5,463 nucleotides of DNA from Methanosarcinales archaeon. Its GTDB lineage: Archaea; Halobacteriota; Methanosarcinia; Methanosarcinales; Methanogasteraceae. Made by a program: the position numbers and the translations under genes. Below the pieces are notes generated by a model, which saw only the letters and a list, made by a program, of their open reading frames with translations, did not search any database and was not told the origin of the DNA. Location of the stretch: positions 1-5,463 of the forward strand of contig DAOVGO010000082.1 of NCBI GenBank assembly GCA_030672345.1, read 5' to 3'. Below are positions 1-5,463 of the stretch, piece by piece (position 1 is the stretch's first letter; every line of letters starts with the position of its first letter).

Positions 1-1006
1 TACCAGTGTTTGTGGGGCGGATACCGAGCAGATTGAGTTGTATGAGACGACTCAATCAAAGGAAGATCCGGTGGATCATACGGGAAATGGATCGTGGAAA
101 ATCCAGCAGCTCGATTGCAGCCGTGCAGAAAGTAAGCCAGCGGAGAGTTCAGCAATTGTACGAACAATATAAAGATACTGGCGAAATCCCAGTTTTACAG
201 AAGTGTGGGAGGAAAAAACGGGAGTTAACTGCAAACGAAGAGAGCATAATACTTGATGCTCATGAAGAATACAAAGTAAATGCTTTAGCGTTGGAGAAAG
301 TAATAAACAGATATTATAAAATGCACATACCACACAATCGTATCCATCAGGTTCTTAAAACCAACGACAAAGCAAAGGACGAGCCTAACAAACAAAAACA
401 ACGTAAATGGGTCAGATATGAACGAAAGCACAGTCTGAGTTTGGTGCATGTCGATTGGCATGAACACGGCAATATACAGGTAATTGCGTATCTGGACGAC
501 GCATCCAGGAAGATACTCGCTGCAGGTGAGTTTGATAGTGCCAATATTGAGAATGGTATACGTATACTGGGCAAGGCTGTCAAGGAAGTAGAATTTTATG
601 GACCTATCAGAGCGTTACTCTCCGATAATGGCAGCGAGTTCTCAAGTCACTGGAAACACAAAAAAGAAGGTTCAACCGGTATATTTCAGAAGCATCTGGA
701 ACAGTACGGGATAAAACATATAACAACGAGTGTAAATCACCCGCAGACGAATGGGAAACTTGAGAAATGGTTCGACTTGTACGAGCGGAAGAGAGACGAA
801 TTTGATACATTGGATGGATTTATAGGCTGGTATAACGATAAGAGACCGCATGCGAGCCTGGATTTTGAGAACGCAGAAACGCCATCGGAAGCGTTCACGA
901 GAAAATTGAGACCGGGGGATGTGTTTCATGCTATGATAAACTTGTTTGGGTGGTGATCAGTATGATGGAATCTACTTGAAGTAATATTGAAATAGGCGAA
1001 ATTGAT
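1..1006 (+). mobile_element. Insertion sequence A, carrying an intact DDE transposase; ends not defined
   Basis: The element is inferred from the intact transposase gene at 42-956. Only about 40 bases precede that gene in the window, so the left end may be cut off. On the right, the roughly 50 bases after the stop codon (957-1006) are AT-rich. They contain a small palindrome (TACTT-G-AAGTA, 973-983) but no terminal inverted repeat that I can match to the left side. The right limit given here is simply where the reading frame of the neighbouring decayed transposase ends. No target-site duplication could be identified. The existence of the element is well supported; its borders are not. Confidence 0.55.
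42..956 (+). CDS. IS481-like DDE transposase (integrase catalytic core)
   Basis: A DDE transposase of 304 residues from ATG 42 that cuts and joins DNA to move its own element. The N-terminal 60 or so residues form a helix-turn-helix region (RKIRWIIREMDRG, then SIAAVQKVSQRRVQQLYEQY), followed by a basic linker and an RNase H-fold integrase core. Candidate catalytic residues are D138 (VHVDWH), D195 (SDNGSEF) and E241 (TNGKLEKWF). The C-terminal WYNDKRPHASL motif is typical of IS481/IS3-like rve domains. The frame also opens at GTG 6, but the family-like sequence begins at MRRLNQRK, so ATG 42 is preferred; there is no convincing ribosome binding site before it. No frameshift or internal stop is present, so it may be active. 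The exact IS family is inferred from motifs, not from a search. Confidence 0.88.
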   Translation: MRRLNQRKIRWIIREMDRGKSSSSIAAVQKVSQRRVQQLYEQYKDTGEIPVLQKCGRKKRELTANEESIILDAHEEYKVNALALEKVINRYYKMHIPHNRIHQVLKTNDKAKDEPNKQKQRKWVRYERKHSLSLVHVDWHEHGNIQVIAYLDDASRKILAAGEFDSANIENGIRILGKAVKEVEFYGPIRALLSDNGSEFSSHWKHKKEGSTGIFQKHLEQYGIKHITTSVNHPQTNGKLEKWFDLYERKRDEFDTLDGFIGWYNDKRPHASLDFENAETPSEAFTRKLRPGDVFHAMINLFGW

Positions 1007-1961
1007 TCAGGAAAACACATCATCCATGTACCTAACATCTTTCTCTTCGAGACCCGGATTGTTTGAGATCAATCGAGAATATTTTTCATAAGCGACGTTA
1101 AAATCCATGATCTTAACATCAATCTCCTGTTAATCGCTGAATTGCAGTTTATTCCAGAATTTTTTTGAAAATACGCTGTTAAATCCTTCCACCTGGCCGT
1201 TATTCCACGGGCTTCTTGGAGCTATATATAGAGGATAAACGCCCAAATTAAGCAGGAAGAACGTGATTTTGCCGATGTACTTTGCATGCGGCAGATTAGC
1301 CCCGAATGCGGAATCGTTATCTATTTTCAATATTTCAGGGATCGGATGCGCCATCCAGATTTCTTCTAATGTCCGTATCGCCTGTTCAGTAGTCTGGCCG
1401 TCAATCCTCCTTACTATGCCAAGCAATTCCTGGGCGGATGTATTTGCATGTGAGGAAATTGATCATGTTGTCAGAGCCTTTGAGATACTTTGGACCGATG
1501 AAATCGATACTCATCATACTTTTGCCAGAGTTTGGTCAGCGTATATTCCGGATATTTCATGTATGCTCCGTCCTTTTTTCTTCAACACCTGAGCTTCTCA
1601 CCAGTCCCGCCTCCTTCAATACGCCATCTATATATGACTTCGAGACTTCTTCGCCGGTCTGGTTTTCATAATTCTTCTTGACCACTTCCGAACCGATGAA
1701 ATAGCTGTCTTCTTTCTCTAAGTCTTTCCTTATCTGTATAATTTGCTGTTTTGTTTCGGGCGCGTATTTTCTCGATGTCCCCTTTTCCCAGCCCCGATTG
1801 TCGATCGATACCTCTCTTTCATCCATCCGCACCCATTTACCTACACTGTTTTTGCTTGCCAGTATATGGCGTGCTATCTCACGATTACTCCAGCCTTTCT
1901 CATGCAGTTCTCTTGCTTTTTTACGTTTCGAGATTAATAATTCTTTCTTCATTTCGGACAC
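1007..1961 (-). pseudogene. Frameshifted DDE transposase pseudogene
   Basis: A transposase of about 315 codons can be pieced together on the reverse strand; probable start ATG 1952 (MKKELLISKRKKARELHEKG), alternatively GTG 1961. The N-terminal part (to 1560) has a helix-turn-helix (GWSNREIARHILASKNSVGK). The original frame then meets TGA at 1559 and 1538, while another frame reads MKYPEYTLTKL. The first frame resumes as GKSMMSIDFIGPKYLKGSDN, with the first catalytic Asp at 1505-1503. A net +1 shift near a C run (about 1430) leads into LLGIVRRIDGQTTEQ, IDNDSAF (second Asp, 1321-1319) and NNGQVEGFN (Glu, 1189-1187). TAA at 1132-1130 interrupts the end; the same frame continues as QEIDVKIMDFNVAYEKYSRL to TGA 1009-1007. 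At least three frame changes and one nonsense codon argue for decay, not programmed frameshifting. It is clearly different from the transposase at 42-956. Confidence 0.85.
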
Positions 1962-2015
1962 TTATTTTATACATGGGTTGTTTTACATAAGGTTTGTCTC
2001 AAATATAAAGTGTCC
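1956..2015. repeat. Inverted repeat GGACACTT / AAGTGTCC flanking the transposase leader
   Basis: GGACACTT at 1956-1963 and AAGTGTCC at 2008-2015 are perfect 8-base inverted copies about 44 bases apart. Loosely matching A/T stretches continue inward (TTATA on one side, TATAA on the other). One copy lies just upstream of the probable transposase start (ATG 1952, reverse strand) and the other at the inferred outer edge of element B. A TATA-like TTTATATT (reverse strand, about 2009-2002) lies in the outer copy region, which suggests the element's promoter sits here. The pair could be transposase binding sites or an RNA stem in the leader; the sequence alone does not decide. Confidence 0.4.
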
Positions 2016-2016
2016 C

Positions 2017-2352
2017 ACTTCTATTCCAAACATAACCGTTAGTGGGCTAACATTTAACGCCAGCAAGGATTGGTACGATAATCTTACAGATGTAAGTTTA
2101 CAGTCACCACCATATCCGGATTTCGTTCTGGAACCGGGAGAACGCTGGCAGACGGATATAAGCACCCCGGAGCCACTTTATGGAGGGCACATCTACTTCA
2201 AGTACAACATAACGGACCTAAATGGTGGCAGCGATCCGGTGAATAACTGGGCAGACCATCCTATTGTTCCTGTTAAGAAAGATGTAGATGTGTCTGCGGC
2301 GACATCGTCCGGATTCGCAGCGGGCATCCTCGCCCTGCTCGGATTGGAGTGA
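2017..2352 (+). pseudogene. C-terminal remnant of a sequon-rich archaeal surface protein
   Basis: The frame is open from the IS edge and ends at TGA 2350-2352, giving 111 residues from about 2017 with no credible start codon; codons before 2017 in this frame belong to element B. The fragment looks extracellular: a beta-rich, Ig-like stretch (LEPGERWQTDISTPEPLYGG, then HIYFKYNITDLNGG) with four N-glycosylation sequons (NIT, NAS, NLT, NIT). It ends in a short hydrophobic tail (SAATSSGFAAGILALLGLE) that might be membrane-associated. I do not recognise the family, and function beyond cell-surface location is not claimed. The simplest reading is that insertion of element B removed or separated the 5' part. 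The terminator directly downstream fits this being the true 3' end of the original gene. Confidence 0.6.
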
Positions 2353-2369
2353 AGTGTGGTCAGAAAGGG

Positions 2370-2410
2370 TTCGAGTGAAATTTGTTCACTTGAATCTTTT
2401 TTTCTTTTTT
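2370..2410 (+). terminator. Hairpin plus U-tract transcription terminator
   Basis: TTCGAGTGAA (2370-2379) pairs with TTCACTTGAA (2385-2394) through ten positions, one of them a G-U pair, around a five-base loop. TCTTTTTTTCTTTTTT (2395-2410) follows at once. The U-rich tract alone is a typical archaeal termination signal, and the stem makes it stronger. It lies 18 bases after the stop codon of the surface-protein remnant and separates that gene from the STT3-like gene. Confidence 0.8.
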
Positions 2411-2435
2411 AAGTGCTTCTGAAACAATGTGCGCA

Positions 2436-3129
2436 ATGGATGACTTGATGAGGCTAATTTTTCAACTACACATTCGATCGGGTCTCGCTCATCGCGTACT
2501 CAGCGCTAATCACGTTGTCAAGTCTGCTGAGTCTTCTCGCGCTCATTCGCAGCAATCAGGGATCGCATATTCCTGTGGCGGGAAAGAGATCATACATTTC
2601 ATCGATTCAAAGGAGTTCACATCGGGTCGTTTCATTTCACAGGATACCTAACGACGCGATCCGGTTCCTCGGGGAGACCGGTGGTGCTGATGCTGCGGTG
2701 GTCATGGCATGGTGGGATTCCACGCTCGAGATCGAGGCGGCAGGGGGGACTCCTGTGATATGCTATGCATCAGAGAGAATCGAGCACACGGTCGCACGAC
2801 CGACCTCGATTAACGAATTTGAGCCAGACGAGCGGGTGGCAGATGTTGCGCGGTTCTTTGTGACCGACTCGGCTGAGGAAGCAAAGGGTATTGCGGATGA
2901 GTACGGCGCAACCATCGTATATCTGCCGAGATACTATGGACCCAGCTTGTTCTGGGCTATGACCGAAGCGATGGACCCAAAACCAGAGACGTCGTCGCAA
3001 TCGGAGTTTGAGCAGTCGTACGAACAGTCGATGTACTATCGTTTGATTAGTTGCTCTGATCCGGAGCCTTTTGAGAGGATATTCGAGAACGACGCTGTCT
3101 GCATCTATCGTATCTACCGGCTGGGATGA
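2436..3129 (+). pseudogene. C-terminal part of an STT3/AglB-like oligosaccharyltransferase, frameshifted or truncated
   Basis: STT3/AglB proteins transfer lipid-linked glycans to Asn sequons on the outer side of the archaeal membrane. From 2458 the frame reads NYTFDRVSLIAYSALITLSS and a run of Leu (one membrane helix), a basic linker, then the external domain: NDAIRFLGETGGADAAVVM, AWWDSTLEIEAAGG (WWD at 2710-2718), HTVARPTSINEFEPDERVAD and DEYGATIVYLPRYYG, ending at TGA 3127-3129. WWD matches the STT3 signature WWDYG, but Tyr-Gly is replaced by Ser-Thr. The roughly 400-600 residue multi-helix N-terminal part of the family is absent. ATG 2436 would give MDDLMRLIF joined to NYTFDRV if one T of the T5 run (2458-2462) were removed; as written, a TAA at 2455 closes the downstream frame. 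TTG 2515 would start inside the helix and is unlikely. It is either a gene remnant or a short stand-alone protein with a sequence error. Confidence 0.65.
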
Positions 3130-3172
3130 ACGTGGCATGGCACGACTGTATGGCTGGATTTCCAGATAGTGC

Positions 3173-3180
3173 CTATAAGA
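3173..3180 (+). promoter_or_regulatory. Candidate TATA box for hdrA, leaderless start
   Basis: CTATAAGA, with TATAA at 3174-3178, is centred about 28 bases before ATG 3204. Archaeal TATA boxes lie roughly 25-28 bases before the transcription start, so the mRNA would begin at or within a base or two of the ATG. No Shine-Dalgarno sequence is seen just before the start codon (AAACACCAGTAT), which fits a leaderless transcript. The match is short and rests on spacing alone. Confidence 0.35.
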
Positions 3181-3203
3181 AGAACTAAAACAAACACCAG
3201 TAT

Positions 3204-5463
3204 ATGCAGATCGGAGTGTACGTATGCCACTGCGGGCTCAACATCGGCGGGGTACTTGATATAGATGCAATCGTGGCGTACGCACAGGAGCTTGATGGCG
3301 TCTGCATCGCAAGAGGCATCGAGTTCGCATGTTCCGATGCCGGACAGGAGCAGATCAGAAGCGACATCAAGGCTAGCGTTGATCGCGTGGTTATAGCCGC
3401 ATGTTCGCCGCGTATGCACCAGACGACCTTTGAGCGCCTGCTCGAGGATGCGGGGCTCAATCCGCACCTTCTGGTGATGGTTAATATACGCGAGCAGTGC
3501 TCATGGGTACATGCGGACAACCGACCGCTTGCGACCCAGAAAGCGATCGATCTGGTGCGCATGGGGGTGGCGCAGGCGCGGGAGCTACTTGCGATCCCGA
3601 AGCGGACGATCCCGATCAATCAGGACGTGCTCGTGGTGGGCGCAGGGGTTGCCGGCATACAGGCAGCCCTTGATCTTGCAGACGGCGGCACGACCGTGCA
3701 CCTGATCGAAAAAGAGCCGACCATAGGCGGAAGAGCGATTCTGTACGGGGCTCTGTTCCCGACAAACGACTGCTCGATATGCATCATCGCCCCAAAGATG
3801 ACAGATGTCCTCAATCACCGGAATATCAATCTGCACACGTGTTCTGAGGTTGCTGAAGTAGGGGGGAGCGTGGGCAATTTCAAGGTACGCTGCATAAAAA
3901 AGCCCGGATTCGTCAAAAGCGACGTGTGTAAGGGCTGCATCGAGGATTGTGCGTATATATGCCCGATCACAGTTCCAAACGAGTTTGATTACGGCATCGG
4001 GGTCAGGAAGGCGATCTACATACCGGTGCCGCAGGCGGTTCCGATGATCGCATGCATCGATGATCACTGCGTTGGCTGCGGATTGTGCGAAGAGGCGTGC
4101 CCTCTGGATGCTATCGATTATTTCCAGAAGGAAGAGGTGTTTGAGTTCAATGCGGGCGCGATCATCGTTGCAACCGGCTGGAAACCCTTTGACGCATCCC
4201 GCAAGGAGGAATACGGGTATGGGCGGCACCGGGACGTGATCACATCGCTGCAACTCGAACGCATGTTAAATGCGAGCGGTCCGACAGGGGGGCGTGTGAT
4301 CCAGCCATCGACAGGAGAGCTTGTACGCAAAGTCGCGTTCATCCAGTGCGTGGGATCAAGGGATGCAACCGTTGGCAACGAATACTGCTCTGTCGTCTGC
4401 TGCATGGCTGCAATCAAGAATGCCAACCTGATCAAGGAAAGAGATCCGGATACCGATGTTTCAATTCATTACATCGACATACGAGCCTGTGGGGATAGGT
4501 ATGAGGAGTATTACCAGCGTACACAGGAACTCGGAGTCGATTTCGTACGGGGCAGGGTCGCAGAGGTGCTGACTCACGGAAGAAAGCCGGTCATCAGATA
4601 CGAGGACACGCTGGCGGATGACGGGGTTATCGAAGAGGAATGCGACCTTGTCATCCTTTCGGTCGGGCTCGAGGCGAACAGCGAGGTTAGCACGGTTCTT
4701 GGCGTCCGTACCAGGGCGGACGGGTTCATGCAGGCTGCGCACCCGAAACTGCGACCTGTTGAAACGCAGACCGACGGCATCTTCATCGCAGGGTGCGCAT
4801 CAGGTCCGAAAGACATCCAGACATCGGTTGCACACGCGTCTGCCGCCGCTTCCAAAGCATCGAGTCTGCTCAAGGACGGCAGTCTGAATATTGACCCGCT
4901 GAGTGCGCATGTAGACGTAGATAAGTGCACCGGATGCGCGCTCTGCATGTCTATTTGTTCATTCGGGTGCATCAGCATGGTGCATGGCAGGGCAGTGGTC
5001 GATGAACTGGCATGTAAGGGCTGCGGTTCGTGCAGTGCAGCATGTCCGAGCGGCGCAATCGAGCCGCATACGCATACCGACGACCAGATCGTCTCGCAGA
5101 TCCATGCGCTTGAGAAGAGTGAGTGCCCGCTTGTTGTTGCGTTTCTCTGCAACTGGTGCGCTTATGCGTGCGCGGATCTGACAGGCGTGCTCCGCATCTC
5201 GTATCCGACCAATGTCCGCGTGATCCGCGTGATGTGCGCAGGCAGGGTCAACCCGGGCTTCGTGCTCGAAGCGCTCAGGCAGGGTGCAGATGGCGTGCTG
5301 GTCGCAGGATGCCGCCCTGGCGAGTGCCATTATACATACGGAAACGAACATGCAACACACCGGATGGATGCGCTCGCAGGCGCACTGACCGGCGTCGGGA
5401 TCGATGCACGCAGGCTAAAGACGGTCTGGATCAACGCATCCGAAAGCAAGCGATTCTCAGAGA
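3204..5463 (+). CDS. hdrA: HdrA-MvhD fusion, heterodisulfide reductase subunit A (3' end beyond window)
   Basis: HdrA is the FAD and iron-sulfur core of cytoplasmic heterodisulfide reductase. It splits electrons between ferredoxin and, through HdrBC, the CoM-S-S-CoB disulfide. The frame is open for 753 codons from ATG 3204 with no stop. The N-terminal domain begins IGVYVCHCGLNIGG and includes AACSPRMH and NIREQCSWVH. The FAD fold has GAGVAG at 146-151 and a later GIFIAGCASGPKDIQTSVAH. FPTNDCSICIIAPKM holds C190 and C193. Ferredoxin-type motifs: C242/245/249/253 (unusual CX2CX3CX3CP), C289/292/295/299, C575/578/581/585 (Ser after the last Cys) and C604/607/610/614. The HdrA-specific cluster set is C382, C395, C399, C400. 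From about residue 640 an MvhD domain follows, with C649, C652, C678, C703 and C708; this normally takes electrons from a hydrogenase or other donor. Such fusions are known, for example in methanosarcinal HdrA2. Perhaps 30-50 residues are missing. The electron donor is unknown because its genes are not in view. Confidence 0.96.
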   Translation, partial: MQIGVYVCHCGLNIGGVLDIDAIVAYAQELDGVCIARGIEFACSDAGQEQIRSDIKASVDRVVIAACSPRMHQTTFERLLEDAGLNPHLLVMVNIREQCSWVHADNRPLATQKAIDLVRMGVAQARELLAIPKRTIPINQDVLVVGAGVAGIQAALDLADGGTTVHLIEKEPTIGGRAILYGALFPTNDCSICIIAPKMTDVLNHRNINLHTCSEVAEVGGSVGNFKVRCIKKPGFVKSDVCKGCIEDCAYICPITVPNEFDYGIGVRKAIYIPVPQAVPMIACIDDHCVGCGLCEEACPLDAIDYFQKEEVFEFNAGAIIVATGWKPFDASRKEEYGYGRHRDVITSLQLERMLNASGPTGGRVIQPSTGELVRKVAFIQCVGSRDATVGNEYCSVVCCMAAIKNANLIKERDPDTDVSIHYIDIRACGDRYEEYYQRTQELGVDFVRGRVAEVLTHGRKPVIRYEDTLADDGVIEEECDLVILSVGLEANSEVSTVLGVRTRADGFMQAAHPKLRPVETQTDGIFIAGCASGPKDIQTSVAHASAAASKASSLLKDGSLNIDPLSAHVDVDKCTGCALCMSICSFGCISMVHGRAVVDELACKGCGSCSAACPSGAIEPHTHTDDQIVSQIHALEKSECPLVVAFLCNWCAYACADLTGVLRISYPTNVRVIRVMCAGRVNPGFVLEALRQGADGVLVAGCRPGECHYTYGNEHATHRMDALAGALTGVGIDARRLKTVWINASESKRFSE

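Larger units (their letters stand above)
1007..2016 (-). mobile_element. Insertion sequence B, decayed remnant
   Basis: This segment carries the broken transposase read from 1961 down to 1007, plus its 5' flank up to about 2016. The upstream border is inferred: reverse-strand sequence immediately before the transposase (2016 to 1962) is AT-rich and includes an inverted pair of AAGTGTCC, and from 2017 onward the + strand reads as a clearly unrelated host protein. A matching terminal repeat (GGGACACTT on the + strand) was looked for at the low-coordinate side, between 956 and 1130, and not found. That end therefore seems lost or overwritten, possibly by the arrival of element A. The element should not move without help from another transposase. 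Confidence 0.55.

Noticed and set aside
8..953. Similarity between TGTTTGTGGGG near the left edge and TTGTTTGGGTGG at the end of the first transposase, as element ends
   Set aside because: It is a direct, imperfect G/T-rich match and one copy lies within coding sequence; it is not an inverted terminal repeat.
1798..2016. Upstream extension of the surface-protein frame to an ATG at 1798
   Set aside because: This part is antisense to the transposase pseudogene's N-terminal coding sequence; the protein-like signal in the + frame begins only at about 2017.
2427..2651. 74-codon frame starting at ATG 2427 as a separate small gene
   Set aside because: After the first ten or so codons it is a shifted shadow of the STT3-like frame, with no features of its own.
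2515..3129. TTG 2515 as the start of the STT3-like protein
   Set aside because: The same frame is open back to 2458 and reads a coherent membrane helix that TTG 2515 would cut in half.
3585..4253. Long reverse-strand open frame (222 codons) opposite hdrA
   Set aside because: It lies wholly inside the well-supported HdrA gene on the other strand, has no recognisable motif, and is explained by stop-poor antisense frames in GC-richer coding sequence.
4574..5360. Reverse-strand frames of 192 and 133 codons with many Cys, Ala and His
   Set aside because: Their composition mirrors the Cys, Ala and His-rich codons of the HdrA cluster region on the + strand; they overlap each other and have no family features.
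1..5463. CRISPR array, tRNA, rRNA or defence cassette
   Set aside because: No regularly spaced repeats, no cloverleaf or rRNA-like stretches, and no nuclease, toxin or other defence gene motif were seen on either strand.

Overview
The window looks like part of an anaerobic archaeal chromosome (Euryarchaeota/Halobacteriota in the broad sense: methanogens, methane or alkane oxidisers, Archaeoglobus relatives). The evidence is an HdrA-type heterodisulfide reductase flavoprotein fused to an MvhD domain, an STT3/AglB-like N-glycosylation protein, a sequon-rich surface-protein remnant, a TATA-like box at the distance expected for a leaderless mRNA, and transposases of the type common in these archaea. 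I cannot name a genus from this sequence.

The left 2 kb (1-2016) is an AT-richer insertion-sequence island holding two unrelated DDE transposases that face each other. The first (42-956, + strand) is intact. The second (1961-1007, - strand) is decayed: its HTH domain and D, D and E catalytic motifs are all readable, but they lie in different frames and there is a premature stop codon. Only about 50 bp separate the two genes.

The middle (2017-3129) holds remnants of host genes. The last 111 codons of a glycosylation-sequon-rich surface protein continue straight out of the IS edge and end at 2352, followed by a clean hairpin plus U-tract terminator (2370-2410). Next is the C-terminal part of an STT3/AglB-like oligosaccharyltransferase (one membrane helix plus a WWD-containing external domain). 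It lacks the usual multi-helix N-terminal body and has a probable one-base frameshift in a T5 run. Surface protein and glycosylation enzyme are plausible functional neighbours, but both now look broken.

The right 2.3 kb (3204-5463) is GC-richer and holds one long healthy gene, HdrA fused to MvhD, which runs off the window end after 753 codons. It is the electron-bifurcating core of a heterodisulfide reductase complex. The flavin fold, the HdrA-specific cysteine set, four ferredoxin-type cysteine motifs and the MvhD cysteines are all visible. The first ferredoxin motif has one extra residue in its spacing. I saw no CRISPR array, tRNA, rRNA or wholly new system. The most notable points are the gene debris beside the IS island and the details of the HdrA fusion.
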